NCBI GenBank assembly: GCA_018969295.1
Contig: JAGWYN010000056.1
Span: 1-23,374, forward strand
From: Chloroflexota bacterium
GTDB taxonomy: Bacteria; Chloroflexota; Anaerolineae; Caldilineales; Caldilineaceae
DNA length: 23,374 nucleotides
Reading direction: 5' to 3'
Within the stretch, counting starts at the first letter, position 1. The number at the start of each line of letters is the position of its first letter. Below the pieces are notes generated by a model. It had not been told where the DNA came from, searched no databases, and saw nothing but the letters and a program-made list of their open reading frames with translations. Below, in pieces: positions 1 to 7,952 of the stretch. The translations under genes and the position numbers were made by a program.

Positions 1-309
1 GAAGCCCACCCCCTTGGTCTGACGCAAGACGATCTCCCGGCTGCGCTTGACCGCCTTGCCAAAGTCGACCTTCAGGTTGTCAAAGCTGAAGCCGTACTCG
101 GCGGCATGGTGCAGCTCGTCCAGCACCTCGGCGTTGTGGATGAGCGCCTTGGTCGGGATGCATCCCCAGTTGAGGCAGACTCCCCCCAAACTTTCGCGCT
201 CCACAATTGCGGTTTTCAGCCCCAACTGCGCAGCGCGGATGGCAGAGACATAGCCGCCAGGACCGCTGCCGACGACGACGACGTCGTATTGATAGGTGTG
301 TTTGGCCAT
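1..309 (-). CDS. lpdA: Dihydrolipoyl dehydrogenase (E3), N-terminal 103 residues, cut by window edge
   Basis: Flavoprotein E3 of 2-oxoacid dehydrogenase complexes; it reoxidises dihydrolipoyl-E2 with NAD+. Translation of the minus strand from ATG at 309 gives MAKHTYQYDVVVVGSGPGG, the FAD-binding dinucleotide fold (GSGPGGY, residues 14-20). This is followed by RAAQLGLKTAIVE and the redox-active disulfide motif CLNWGCIPTKAL, the hallmark of lipoamide dehydrogenases. The reading frame runs off the left edge, so the NAD and dimerisation domains are not seen. An AAAGGAAA ribosome-binding site lies about 8 nt upstream of the ATG. It starts 18 nt after the E2 stop codon, so it is almost certainly co-transcribed with E2. 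Which complex it serves cannot be told from this fragment. Confidence 0.93.
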   Translation of the reverse strand, partial: MAKHTYQYDVVVVGSGPGGYVSAIRAAQLGLKTAIVERESLGGVCLNWGCIPTKALIHNAEVLDELHHAAEYGFSFDNLKVDFGKAVKRSREIVLRQTKGVGF

Positions 310-327
310 CAGAATCGTTTCCTTTCG

Positions 328-1494
328 TTATGGATCCAGCCTGGACGGCCAGTTTTCGAGCTGGCTTTTTACGGCTGTCAAAAAGCGGTCTGCCTCGGCT
401 CCGTCCATGACCCGATGGTCGAAGGTGAAGCTCAAATAGCACATCGGCCGGATCGCCAGGCTGTCGTCGGCGTGGGGCAACAGCGAGCTGCCCGCCGCCC
501 GCACCACAGGCCGTTTGACGATCGCACCCACCCCCAAAATCCCACTCTGTGGCTGGTGAAGGATCGGGGTCGCCAGCAGGCTGCCACCGGTGCCATGGTT
601 GGTGAGGGTAAAGGTCCCTCCCTGCACTTCGTGCGGCTGCAGCAGCCCGGCACGCGCCCGGCCGACCAGGTCGCGCAGCGCCTGCCCCAGCCCAACCAGA
701 CTCCGCTGCTCCGCCTCGCGGATCACCGGCACCAGCAGCCCCGCCGGCACCGCTACCGCCACGCCGAGGTGGATCTGCCGCTGCAGCCAGATTCCCTCTT
801 CGCTGAACCGGCTGTTGGCAGCCGGCACCGCCAACAGCCCGGCCACCGTGGCCGCAGCAAAATAGGCGGTGTAGGTGACCCCCTGCCCACTCTGGCGCTG
901 GGCCTCCCGATGGCGCACCACCGCACTCATGTCGACCTCGTTGATGGTGGTGGCGTGCGGGCTGGTCTGCTTGCTCTGCACCATGTGCCGGGCGATCGCC
1001 CGGCGCAGGCTGTTCAACGGCTGCAGCTGCTCCGCTGCGTCCGGCGACGTCGGCTTGGCCGCAGCTTCCCGCTGGCTGGCCCGGTTGGCCAGATAGCGCT
1101 CCAGATCGCGGCGGGTGATCCGCCCCTCTCCCCCGCTGCCACTGACCTGCTCCAGGTCGATCGCCTGTTCTGCGGCCATGCGGGCCACGACCGGGCTGGC
1201 AAAGGCCCGCCCGGAGGGCCGCCCGGTTGCGGGGGGCGCTTCTGAGGGTGCAGCTTCTCTGGCGCCGATCGTGGCCACCACGCTACCGACAGCGACCGTC
1301 GCCCCCTCTGGCACAGCAACGGTCAGCAGGATGCCGTCGGTGGGGGCCAGGAGCTCGGTGTCGATTTTGTCTGTGCTGAGGGTGGCCAGGGGTTCCTGTC
1401 TGGCGACAAACTCTCCTGGCTGTTTAAGCCAGCGCAAGAGTGTGCCTTCGACGAGACTTTCTCCAAGCTGAGGCATTTTGACGACGGTGGCCAT
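328..1494 (-). CDS. Dihydrolipoamide acyltransferase (E2) of a 2-oxoacid dehydrogenase complex
   Basis: Core acyltransferase that moves an acyl group from lipoyl to CoA (388 aa). Three family domains are visible in order. The single N-terminal lipoyl domain (about 1-77) carries the lipoylated lysine at K43 in STDKID. The peripheral-subunit-binding domain (about 97-135) holds ASPVVARMA and GRITRRDLERYL. The catalytic domain (about 155-388) ends in the active-site motif HRVMDG, with H360 and D364. The Ala/Pro linker after the lipoyl domain is typical. The start is preceded by AGGA overlapping the stop of the upstream gene. The E3 gene follows after 18 nt. No E1 genes are present between E2 and the preceding asparaginase, so they must lie elsewhere or beyond the edge. 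Pyruvate, branched-chain or 2-oxoglutarate specificity cannot be decided here. Confidence 0.95.
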   Translation of the reverse strand: MATVVKMPQLGESLVEGTLLRWLKQPGEFVARQEPLATLSTDKIDTELLAPTDGILLTVAVPEGATVAVGSVVATIGAREAAPSEAPPATGRPSGRAFASPVVARMAAEQAIDLEQVSGSGGEGRITRRDLERYLANRASQREAAAKPTSPDAAEQLQPLNSLRRAIARHMVQSKQTSPHATTINEVDMSAVVRHREAQRQSGQGVTYTAYFAAATVAGLLAVPAANSRFSEEGIWLQRQIHLGVAVAVPAGLLVPVIREAEQRSLVGLGQALRDLVGRARAGLLQPHEVQGGTFTLTNHGTGGSLLATPILHQPQSGILGVGAIVKRPVVRAAGSSLLPHADDSLAIRPMCYLSFTFDHRVMDGAEADRFLTAVKSQLENWPSRLDP

Positions 1495-1503
1495 CGGCTG
1501 TTC

Positions 1504-2460
1504 CTACGCTTCGAGCTTCAGCCGTGCCGCCAGCTGGGGCTCAGCCATCCCGGCTTCCTGAAAGAGATACTCTTTGCCGGCGACTGTGGTGAAGCCGGCA
1601 TGTTCGCCGGCCGGCGTCAGGGCCACGATGTTCATATACTGGCTGTCTGTTGTCGAGAGGGCAAGCAGGTCGCGCAGTGCCTCTTGGCCAGCGTCGACAA
1701 GGGAGAGACCACATTTGAGATAAAGCACCAGGCTGCGCGCACTCCCCGCCCGAATGGCCAGTTCGCCCATGCCGGTGCAGGCAGCGGCGCCGTAGCGGTT
1801 GTCGCAGTAATTGCCGGCCCCGATCAGCGGGCTGTCGCCGACCCGACCCGGGTACTTCCAGCCCAGCCCGCTCGTGCTGACCGCCGAGGCCAGGTTGCCC
1901 GCCTGGTCCAGGGCAAGAAAATTGACCGTCCCCAGCGTGTCGACCCGGGGCTGGCGGGCCAGATCCCGCAGGGGGAGCGGACGGCTCAGCGCCCGGGCCA
2001 GGAGACGCAGGGTGTCTGTTGGAGCCAGGCCCCGTTCTTCAAACCGTTCACGCCAGCGCAGCAAGGAGGCTTCTGTGCGCTGTTCCTGCGGGGGGATGCC
2101 CAGCTCGGCAGCCAGCCGTTCTGCCCCACGCCCGACGACCAGCACGTGCGGTGTTTCCTCCATCACCCGGCGGGCCAGCGTGATGGCCTGGCCGTAGCCC
2201 TGAAGCGCAGCCACAGCACCGGCCTGCAAGGTGGCGCCGTCCATGATCGAAGCGTCCAGTTCGACCTCTCCCAGCACATTGGGCAGCCCACCGACCCCGA
2301 CGCTCTGGTCGTCCGGGTCGTCTTCGACCACCCGGCAGGCCGCTTCGACGGCGTCCAGCGCGCTGCCGCCCTGGCGCAGCAGCGCCATCCCAGCCACCAG
2401 CCCCCGCCGCCCATTTTCGCTGGCCACCATCAACGGCCGCTTTGTTGCTTCCCCTCTCAT
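1504..2460 (-). CDS. Glycosylasparaginase / isoaspartyl peptidase-type Ntn hydrolase
   Basis: N-terminal nucleophile hydrolase of the asparaginase-2 (T2 peptidase) family. Such enzymes release Asp/Asn from N4-glycosyl-asparagine or beta-aspartyl bonds. From ATG 2460 it is 318 aa, the normal family size. Family signatures are GGSALDAVEAACRVVEDDP, then NVLGEVELDASIMDG. The self-cleavage site VDTLG makes T175 the expected new N-terminal nucleophile. It is followed by GRVGDSPLIGAGNYCDN and AACTGMGE, which match the substrate pocket of glycosylasparaginases better than plant-type isoaspartyl peptidases. A longer in-frame start at 2559 would overlap the preceding gene; ATG 2430 is a shorter alternative. 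No signal peptide is seen, so it is probably cytoplasmic. It sits between an amino-acid importer with Nfu and the E2/E3 genes, 9 nt before E2. Confidence 0.9.
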   Translation of the reverse strand: MRGEATKRPLMVASENGRRGLVAGMALLRQGGSALDAVEAACRVVEDDPDDQSVGVGGLPNVLGEVELDASIMDGATLQAGAVAALQGYGQAITLARRVMEETPHVLVVGRGAERLAAELGIPPQEQRTEASLLRWRERFEERGLAPTDTLRLLARALSRPLPLRDLARQPRVDTLGTVNFLALDQAGNLASAVSTSGLGWKYPGRVGDSPLIGAGNYCDNRYGAAACTGMGELAIRAGSARSLVLYLKCGLSLVDAGQEALRDLLALSTTDSQYMNIVALTPAGEHAGFTTVAGKEYLFQEAGMAEPQLAARLKLEA

Positions 2461-2509
2461 CGCCGGGCTCTTTTCTTTGCCTCTTTGCCGACCGCCGCAG
2501 CGGCCCTGT

Positions 2510-2779
2510 TCAACGCGTCGTCGCAAGATAGCGTGCAATACAACCCTGGATCGGTTCAACCAGCGTTTCCCAGCTGCTCTCGGGCACCTTGTTGACCGTC
2601 ACAAAATCCTGCACCATAAAGACATTGTAGACCCCTCCCAACGCAAAGAGCGCCGCCGCCAGCGGATCCGCCTCCGCAGCCTGCTGGCTGGCGTAGCTGC
2701 GGGGAGTGGCAAAACGGCGCTCTCCCAGCGTGAACTTCATGGCGTTGGGATTGGGCGTCGCATGTGCCTGAATCGACAT
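2510..2779 (-). CDS. Nfu/NifU N-terminal domain protein (Fe-S scaffold-related)
   Basis: Small protein of 89 aa consisting only of the Nfu N-terminal domain (PF08712 type), recognised by the opening HATPNPNAMKFTLG and by the segment DPLAAALFALGGVYNVFMVQDFVTVNK. Full Nfu proteins carry a C-terminal CxxC domain that binds the cluster; it is absent here, so this is a stand-alone N-domain protein of uncertain role in Fe-S handling. The ATG at 2779 is chosen because the family begins at this point; an in-frame upstream start at 2842 adds an unconserved tail. No clear ribosome-binding site precedes it, but a TATACT hexamer lies 7 nt upstream. It follows the ABC ATPase stop by 78 nt and ends 49 nt before the asparaginase start. 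Confidence 0.85.
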   Translation of the reverse strand: MSIQAHATPNPNAMKFTLGERRFATPRSYASQQAAEADPLAAALFALGGVYNVFMVQDFVTVNKVPESSWETLVEPIQGCIARYLATTR

Positions 2780-2786
2780 AGACACC

Positions 2787-2792
2787 AGTATA
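2787..2792 (-). promoter_or_regulatory. Possible -10 element for a leaderless nfu transcript
   Basis: On the minus strand TATACT ends 7 nt before the A of the nfu ATG, and no Shine-Dalgarno sequence is present. This is the geometry of a leaderless start. No convincing -35 hexamer lies 16-18 nt upstream, so it may be chance. Confidence 0.25.
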
Positions 2793-2857
2793 GCAGAGAG
2801 GGGGCTGCTGCCGCGAAAGCCCATCCCTGGCCGTACATCCAATCCAACCCCGGACCC

Positions 2858-3610
<753 letters not shown>

Positions 3611-3615
3611 AGTCC

Positions 3616-4860
3616 CTATCGCTTTCCAAAGCCTAGTTTGTTTTCCAGCCGTCGACTGGCAAAACTCATCCCGTAGCTGAACAAAAAGAAGACGAGGCCG
3701 ACAAACACATAGACCTCCCTGGCCACACCGCCAGCAACCCCCAGCCATTCCGGCTGCTGGATCACCGCCTTGGCCACTGCGACCAGCTCCAGCAACCCGA
3801 CCAGCGAGACCAGCGAGGTGTCTTTGAAGAGGCCGATGAACTGGCCGACGATGGCCGGGATGACTTTGACCAGCGCCTGCGGCAGGATGATGAAACGCAG
3901 GCTGTCCAGCCCGCTCAGCCCCAGCGCGTCCGCTGCCTCGTACTGGCCTTTGGGGATCGCCTGCAGCCCCCCCCGCACGTTCTCGGCAAGATAGGCAGCG
4001 CTAAAAAAGGTGATGGCGGTCATTGCCCGCACCAGCTGCGAGGGATTGCCCCAGCCACTGGGCAAGAACAGCGGCAGCATGGTCATCCCCATAAAGAGCA
4101 GCGTGATCAGCGGGACTCCCCGGATCAACTCGATGTAGCCGATCGAAAAATAGCGGATGACCGGCAGTTTGCTGCGGCGTCCCAAGGCCAGCAACACCCC
4201 GACCGGAAAACTCAGGGCAATGCCGACGACAGCCAGCAGCATCGTCAGCATCAGGCCGCCCCACAAGTTGGAGTCGACCGCTGGACTGGCCCCCAGGAGT
4301 GGGAGATCTATCCCGCCCAGCAGCACAAAGGTCAGCGGCCCGCTGAGAATCCAGCCTGCGACCAGCCAGCGGCTGGCCACCCCCCCGCGCGCCCCCAGCC
4401 AGTAGCCGGCCAGCAGCAGGACCAGGCCGACCGCCATCACCGCCTGCGCCATTCCCCCCAACGGAATAAGGGCCAGCAGCAGCAGCAACGCAGCCAGCCC
4501 GATGCCGACTGTGCGCATGATGCTGCCCCAACGGCCTGCACTCAGACCGAACAGCGCACAGACCAGCAGCAGCACAACGGCCGGCTGCCAGAGCTGCTCG
4601 GAGGGATAGATGCCTGTGGCAAACAGCTTGCGGTTGGCCCAGATCGGCTCCCAGAACGCCCCAGCCAGCCAGCGGGCCAGCCCCCCCCCGATCCAGTATA
4701 AAACCCAGAGGGTCGCCAGCGTCAGCACGCTGTTGGCGGGCGTGCTGAACAAATGGGCGCGCAGCCAGCCTATCCACCCGACTGTGGTCGCAGGCGGTTT
4801 CTGGGCAGGGGCGGGGGGATTGGGGTTGACCCAGTGCGTGGGTGGGATGCCGGTTGCCAT
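3616..4860 (-). CDS. aapM: General L-amino-acid ABC transporter permease AapM
   Basis: Inner-membrane permease of 414 aa. A Pro-rich cytoplasmic N-terminus (1-27) leads into LRAHLFSTPANSVLTL, typical of AapM. Several hydrophobic segments follow (about 45-60, 93-107, 116-154, 166-184). The conserved permease domain is about 200-405. The cytoplasmic EAA loop YEAADALGLSGLDSLRF (307-323) continues into ILPQALVKVIPAIVGQ and FKDTSL, which dock on the ATPase. The length fits AapM/BztC proteins, which are longer than HisM/GlnP because of extra N-terminal membrane segments. AGGGA lies 9 nt before the ATG, and the gene starts 18 nt after the aapQ stop. It should pair with AapQ and AapP. Confidence 0.93.
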   Translation of the reverse strand: MATGIPPTHWVNPNPPAPAQKPPATTVGWIGWLRAHLFSTPANSVLTLATLWVLYWIGGGLARWLAGAFWEPIWANRKLFATGIYPSEQLWQPAVVLLLVCALFGLSAGRWGSIMRTVGIGLAALLLLLALIPLGGMAQAVMAVGLVLLLAGYWLGARGGVASRWLVAGWILSGPLTFVLLGGIDLPLLGASPAVDSNLWGGLMLTMLLAVVGIALSFPVGVLLALGRRSKLPVIRYFSIGYIELIRGVPLITLLFMGMTMLPLFLPSGWGNPSQLVRAMTAITFFSAAYLAENVRGGLQAIPKGQYEAADALGLSGLDSLRFIILPQALVKVIPAIVGQFIGLFKDTSLVSLVGLLELVAVAKAVIQQPEWLGVAGGVAREVYVFVGLVFFLFSYGMSFASRRLENKLGFGKR

Positions 4861-4878
4861 CGGTGTATTTCCCTGCCT

Positions 4879-6312
4879 CTACCGTTCCACCAGCGCCACG
4901 CGCTGGTTGTACCAGTTCATAAAAAGTGAGGTGACCAGGCTGAATGTCAGATAGGTCGCCATGACCAGCACAATGCCCTGCACCTCCGCACCGGTCTGGT
5001 TGACGATGGTGCGCGAGACGTTGAAGAGGTCGGGATAGCCCACAGCGATCGCCAAACTGGAGTTTTTGACCAGGTTGAGGTATTGGCTGGTCAGCGGGGG
5101 GATGATGACCCGCAGTGCCTGCGGCAGCACGATCATCTGCAAAGTGGTGCCGGTGCTGAGCCCAAGTGCCCGGCTGGCTTCCCATTGTCCTTTGCCGACC
5201 GCGCTGATCCCGGCGCGCACGATTTCGGCGATAAAGGCGCCGGTATAGACAAACAACGCCAGCAGCAGCGCAACAAACTCGGGCGTCAGGCTCACCCCAC
5301 CCCGAAAATTGAACCCCTGGCGTTGGGGTTCGCTGAGCACCAACGGGGGAGGTGTGGACCAGGTCAGCCGTACCGCCTCGGCGGGCAGGTCGGTGAAACG
5401 AAACGTGCCATCCTGCTCGGTCGCCCCCTGGGCGACGACCTCGTCCTGCGCCCCGTACAGCGTGATCGGCACATGGGCCAGCGTCCGGTCGATCGCCGGC
5501 TCCAATGTGCCGTTGCCGTTGCGGTCCTCAAAGAGCGTGCCCCGATCCCCGCGGCGGAGTTCATAGGTGGTGGTCGCGGGCAGGGTGGCGTTGGCAGCCA
5601 CCACGACATAGCCTGCCCCAGCGACGATCCCCCCGGCGACGATCCCAGCCAACAGCCCGCTTCCCAGCCGCCCGCTGCGGCGCATCCGCCGGCGCTGCAG
5701 CCAGGCCACCGCCACCGCCGCAATTCCTCCCCCCAGCAACCACCCATTCCAGTTGAGCCCTGTCTCGGTCAGCTGCGGCCAGGAGAGATACATCCCCCGA
5801 TTGGTCAGATAGCCCAGGTTGCCCAGCTCGGCAGCATCTTGAATGTTGGGCAGGGCGGCGATCACGCCGACATACCAAAACAGCAGCTGCACCAGCAAGG
5901 GGGTGCTGCGAAAGAGATCGACATAGACCCCAGCGAGCTGGCGAAGCAGCCAGTTGTTGGAGACACGGGCGATCCCAGCCAGCAGACCGACGACGGTGGC
6001 CAGAAGCACACCGGTCAGCCCCACGCGCAGCGTGTTGACGACGCCCACCCAATAGGCACGGCCGTAGCTCTCTTCGGGCTGGAAGGCAGGCCCCTCGGAA
6101 ATGCCAAACCCGGCGGTCTGGCTCAGAAAATTCCAAGAAAGGGCGCCGCCGGTCGTCGTGTTGGCCGCCGCCAGCCGCGTCGTCATGTTGTTGTACAAAA
6201 ACCAGCCGGTCAGCAGCACCCCCCCCAAAAAGACCAGCTGCACCAGCACGGCGATCGTGCGGGTGTCACGGTAAAAGGGCGGTTTCGGATCGGGGAACGT
6301 TGCACGGGCCAT
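4879..6312 (-). CDS. aapQ: General L-amino-acid ABC transporter permease AapQ with extracellular insert
   Basis: Inner-membrane permease partner of AapM, 477 aa from ATG 6312 (a TTG at 6324 is an alternative start). Hydrophobic segments are at about 19-41, 90-114, 125-154, 189-205, 217-239 and 345-367, followed by the C-terminal ones. The EAA loop GKGQWEASRALGLSTGT runs from about 373, and ILPQALRVIIPPLTSQ follows. RRRMRR at 207-212 marks the cytoplasmic side, which places residues 240-344 outside. That segment contains a region unlike a permease (254-318): GTLFEDRNGNGTLE, then VPITLYG and DGTFRFTDLP, matching the pattern of SdrD-B/Cna-B-like beta-sandwich domains with a Ca-type loop (D263-E271). 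AapQ proteins are usually near 400 aa, so the insert accounts for the excess. Confidence 0.92.
   Translation of the reverse strand: MARATFPDPKPPFYRDTRTIAVLVQLVFLGGVLLTGWFLYNNMTTRLAAANTTTGGALSWNFLSQTAGFGISEGPAFQPEESYGRAYWVGVVNTLRVGLTGVLLATVVGLLAGIARVSNNWLLRQLAGVYVDLFRSTPLLVQLLFWYVGVIAALPNIQDAAELGNLGYLTNRGMYLSWPQLTETGLNWNGWLLGGGIAAVAVAWLQRRRMRRSGRLGSGLLAGIVAGGIVAGAGYVVVAANATLPATTTYELRRGDRGTLFEDRNGNGTLEPAIDRTLAHVPITLYGAQDEVVAQGATEQDGTFRFTDLPAEAVRLTWSTPPPLVLSEPQRQGFNFRGGVSLTPEFVALLLALFVYTGAFIAEIVRAGISAVGKGQWEASRALGLSTGTTLQMIVLPQALRVIIPPLTSQYLNLVKNSSLAIAVGYPDLFNVSRTIVNQTGAEVQGIVLVMATYLTFSLVTSLFMNWYNQRVALVER
5359..5553 (-). other. SdrD-B/Cna-B-like extracellular domain encoded inside aapQ
   Basis: Codes for residues 254-318 of AapQ. 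The order of motifs is GTLFEDRNGNGTLEPAID, then VPITLYGAQDEVV, then EQDGTFRFTDLP. It follows the usual SdrD-B layout of a first strand, a D-x-N-x-N-G calcium loop, a vtLy strand and a DG-x-Y/F-x-F-t-n-L-p turn. It is short (about 65 aa) and lies between two membrane segments rather than in a surface protein. The assignment is by motif pattern only. Confidence 0.6.
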
Positions 6313-6363
6313 AGGTGTCGCCAACCGTCTCTGTCGGTCAGACCAAAAAATCCAAAAGGTCGC

Positions 6364-6401
6364 CTGTCTGAAGCGCAGAGACTCCTCTGCGCTTCAGACA
6401 G
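6364..6401 (-). promoter_or_regulatory. 17-bp stem-loop between aapJ and aapQ
   Basis: A perfect inverted repeat with arms 6364-6380 and 6385-6401 and a 4-nt loop. It lies 42 nt after the aapJ stop and 51 nt before the aapQ start. On the minus strand it is followed at a distance by T-rich sequence (CCTTTTGGATTTTTTGG) rather than an immediate U-run. It is probably a 3' stabiliser or partial terminator that raises binding-protein mRNA over permease mRNA. Smaller 5-bp arms (6414-6418 and 6422-6426) sit just before it. Confidence 0.75.
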
Positions 6402-6443
6402 CTCAGAATCAACGCATCAAAGATGCATCCAGATCGCTGCCAT

Positions 6444-7562
6444 CTAGCGGAACGGCGGCGTGTAGAGCAAGCCACCCTGTGACCAGAGCGCGTTCACGCC
6501 GCGCGGCAGGTTGAAGGGGGTGTCCGGGCCCAGGTTGCGGTCGTAGATTTCACCGTAGTTGCCGACCTGGGTGAGCGCCTGTACCATGAAGTCGTTGGCC
6601 AGACCGAGCTTGGCTCCCATCTCGCCTTCGACACCCAGCAGACGTTTGATCGTCGGGTTTTCGCTGGCCAGCATTTCGTTGATATTCTGGCTGGTGACGC
6701 CGCTCTCCTCCGCCTCGATCAGCCCGTTGACGATCCAGCGCACAGCGTCTGCCCAGGCCGGGTCGCCCTGGAAGACAGCGCCAGCCAGCGGTTCTTTGGA
6801 CATAGTGTCCTCGAGAATCATATGCTCGCTGGGGTCGGCCATCTTGGTCATGCTGGAGACCAGACCGGATTTGTCGGTCGTGAAGCCGTCGCAGCGCCCT
6901 TCGTCGTAGGCGGCCAGGGTCTTGTCGTTGTCTTCAAAGACGACCGGGGTGAACTCCAACTCCTGGGCTCGGAAAACGTCGGCCAGGTTGAGCTCGGTCG
7001 TCGTTCCGCTTTGCACACAGATGGTGGCGCCATCCATGTCGGCGATGCTGGCAATCCCGCTGCTCTTGCGGACCATCATGCCCTGGCCGTCGTAGAAGGT
7101 GACCGGCATAAATTCCATGCCGACTTCGGCGCTGTCGCGCGTCAGCGTCCAGGTGGTGTTGCGGAAAAGGACATCGACCTCGCCTGACTTGACCAAGGTA
7201 AAGCGGTCGTTGCCGCTGGCGTAGCGGTACTCGACCGCAGAGGCGTCGCCGAGCACGCCTGCCGCCACAGCCCGGCAAAAGTCGACGTCGAAGCCGCTGT
7301 AGTTGCCGTTGGCATCGACGTTGCCGAAGCCGGGAATCTGGTTGTTGACACCGCAGATGAGCTTGCCGCGGGCCTTCACGGTATCGATCAGGCTGCCAGC
7401 TTGCTCGGCGGGTGCAGCTGGCTGTTCGGCGGCGGGTTCAGTGGCCGCACTTTCGGCGGGAGCCGGGGCTGCCGCCGGGGCCGGCGCCGGGGCTGCACAG
7501 GCTGAATAGACCACTGCGATGATCAACAGCGAGATCGCGACCATTGTGAGACGTTTGTTCAT
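6444..7562 (-). CDS. aapJ: General L-amino-acid ABC transporter substrate-binding lipoprotein
   Basis: Extracytoplasmic solute-binding protein, 372 aa, that delivers amino acids to AapQM. A lipoprotein signal peptide ends at C22 (VVYSAC), followed by an Ala/Pro/Glu linker to about residue 55. The SBP_bac_3 domain begins at VKARGKLICGVN. Features specific to the AapJ/BztA branch are LFRNTTWTLTRDSA, FYDGQGMMVRK, CVQSGTTTELNLAD and the ending GNYGEIYDRNLG with PRGVNALWSQGG. AAGGAG lies 8 nt before the ATG. It is the first gene of the operon, and a stem-loop after it probably sets its expression higher than that of the permeases. Aap-type transporters are broad-range, so exact substrates are not predicted. 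Confidence 0.96.
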   Translation of the reverse strand: MNKRLTMVAISLLIIAVVYSACAAPAPAPAAAPAPAESAATEPAAEQPAAPAEQAGSLIDTVKARGKLICGVNNQIPGFGNVDANGNYSGFDVDFCRAVAAGVLGDASAVEYRYASGNDRFTLVKSGEVDVLFRNTTWTLTRDSAEVGMEFMPVTFYDGQGMMVRKSSGIASIADMDGATICVQSGTTTELNLADVFRAQELEFTPVVFEDNDKTLAAYDEGRCDGFTTDKSGLVSSMTKMADPSEHMILEDTMSKEPLAGAVFQGDPAWADAVRWIVNGLIEAEESGVTSQNINEMLASENPTIKRLLGVEGEMGAKLGLANDFMVQALTQVGNYGEIYDRNLGPDTPFNLPRGVNALWSQGGLLYTPPFR

Positions 7563-7574
7563 GGGTGAGACTCC

Positions 7575-7601
7575 TTACAGTCAGTTACAGTGAAATTACA
7601 G
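7575..7601 (-). repeat. Three CTGTAA repeats, one helical turn apart, in the aapJ leader
   Basis: On the plus strand TTACAG occurs at 7575-7580, 7585-7590 and 7596-7601, with 10- and 11-bp steps. The last copy abuts the aapJ ribosome-binding site. Phasing on one face of the helix suggests a protein-binding array, but the copies are short. Confidence 0.45.
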
Positions 7602-7630
7602 CAATTCTTCGAATCCAGTTGCGTTAGAAC

Positions 7631-7673
7631 CCGACACCCTCCAGGTACAGAGAGGGCTCTACCCCTTTGTCGG
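7631..7673 (-). promoter_or_regulatory. Possible structured RNA element in the aapJ 5' leader
   Basis: On the minus strand CCGACA (7673-7668) can pair with TGTCGG (7636-7631). Directly stacked on it, CCCTC (7656-7652) can pair with GAGGG (7641-7637) around a 10-nt loop, leaving an 11-nt one-sided bulge. It resembles no riboswitch I know. Confidence 0.3.
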
Positions 7674-7730
7674 CTGCGGAGCATCTCTGAACTGTTTGGG
7701 CTGAACCGTATTTTCTCAGCATTCTGGGGT

Positions 7731-7758
7731 GTACGGACACGATGCACCGTGTCCGTAC
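7731..7758. repeat. Inverted repeat in the divergent aapJ-lacI region
   Basis: Perfect arms GTACGGACAC (7731-7740) and GTGTCCGTAC (7749-7758), with one further G-C pair inside, leave a 6-nt loop. No T-run follows on either strand, so a terminator is unlikely. It could be an operator or a leader hairpin of aapJ. Confidence 0.55.
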
Positions 7759-7849
7759 GTTGTCCCCCTCCGACGACTGAGAGGATACGCTGAACACAAA
7801 AAATGGGAGCAGACTTGACGCCACAGACACTTCATCCTACGGCACCATC

Positions 7850-7878
7850 AAGATAGCACAAAGGGCAGCGACTGGCAA
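7850..7878 (-). promoter_or_regulatory. Candidate promoter for the aapJ operon
   Basis: On the minus strand TTGCCA (7878-7873) and TATCTT (7855-7850) are separated by 17 bp, with an extended -10 TGC before the hexamer. Transcription would start near 7843, giving a leader of about 280 nt that contains the inverted repeat and structured element. The -10 matches only 4 of 6 consensus bases. Confidence 0.4.
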
Positions 7879-7952
7879 ATCGCTTTTTGCGGGGGGCTTG
7901 CTCTCCTGTCCCTCTCACAAAGGAGACGCTAAAAAAAGGAAAAAATGGGGGA

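Noticed and set aside
106..1245. 379-residue plus-strand frame opposite E3/E2
   Set aside because: E3 and E2 show intact catalytic motifs on the minus strand; this frame is a shadow.
7597..7625. tRNA-like T-arm (TTCGAATCC)
   Set aside because: Only the T-loop-like string is present; no acceptor, D or anticodon stems can be built around it.
7559..7747. 62-codon leader frame whose TGA overlaps the aapJ ATG as ATGA
   Set aside because: The overlap geometry is suggestive of coupling, but the frame starts with GTG inside an inverted repeat, has no ribosome-binding site, and the peptide resembles nothing known.
7731..7758. Rho-independent terminator
   Set aside because: There is no T-run on either strand, and no gene ends near it.
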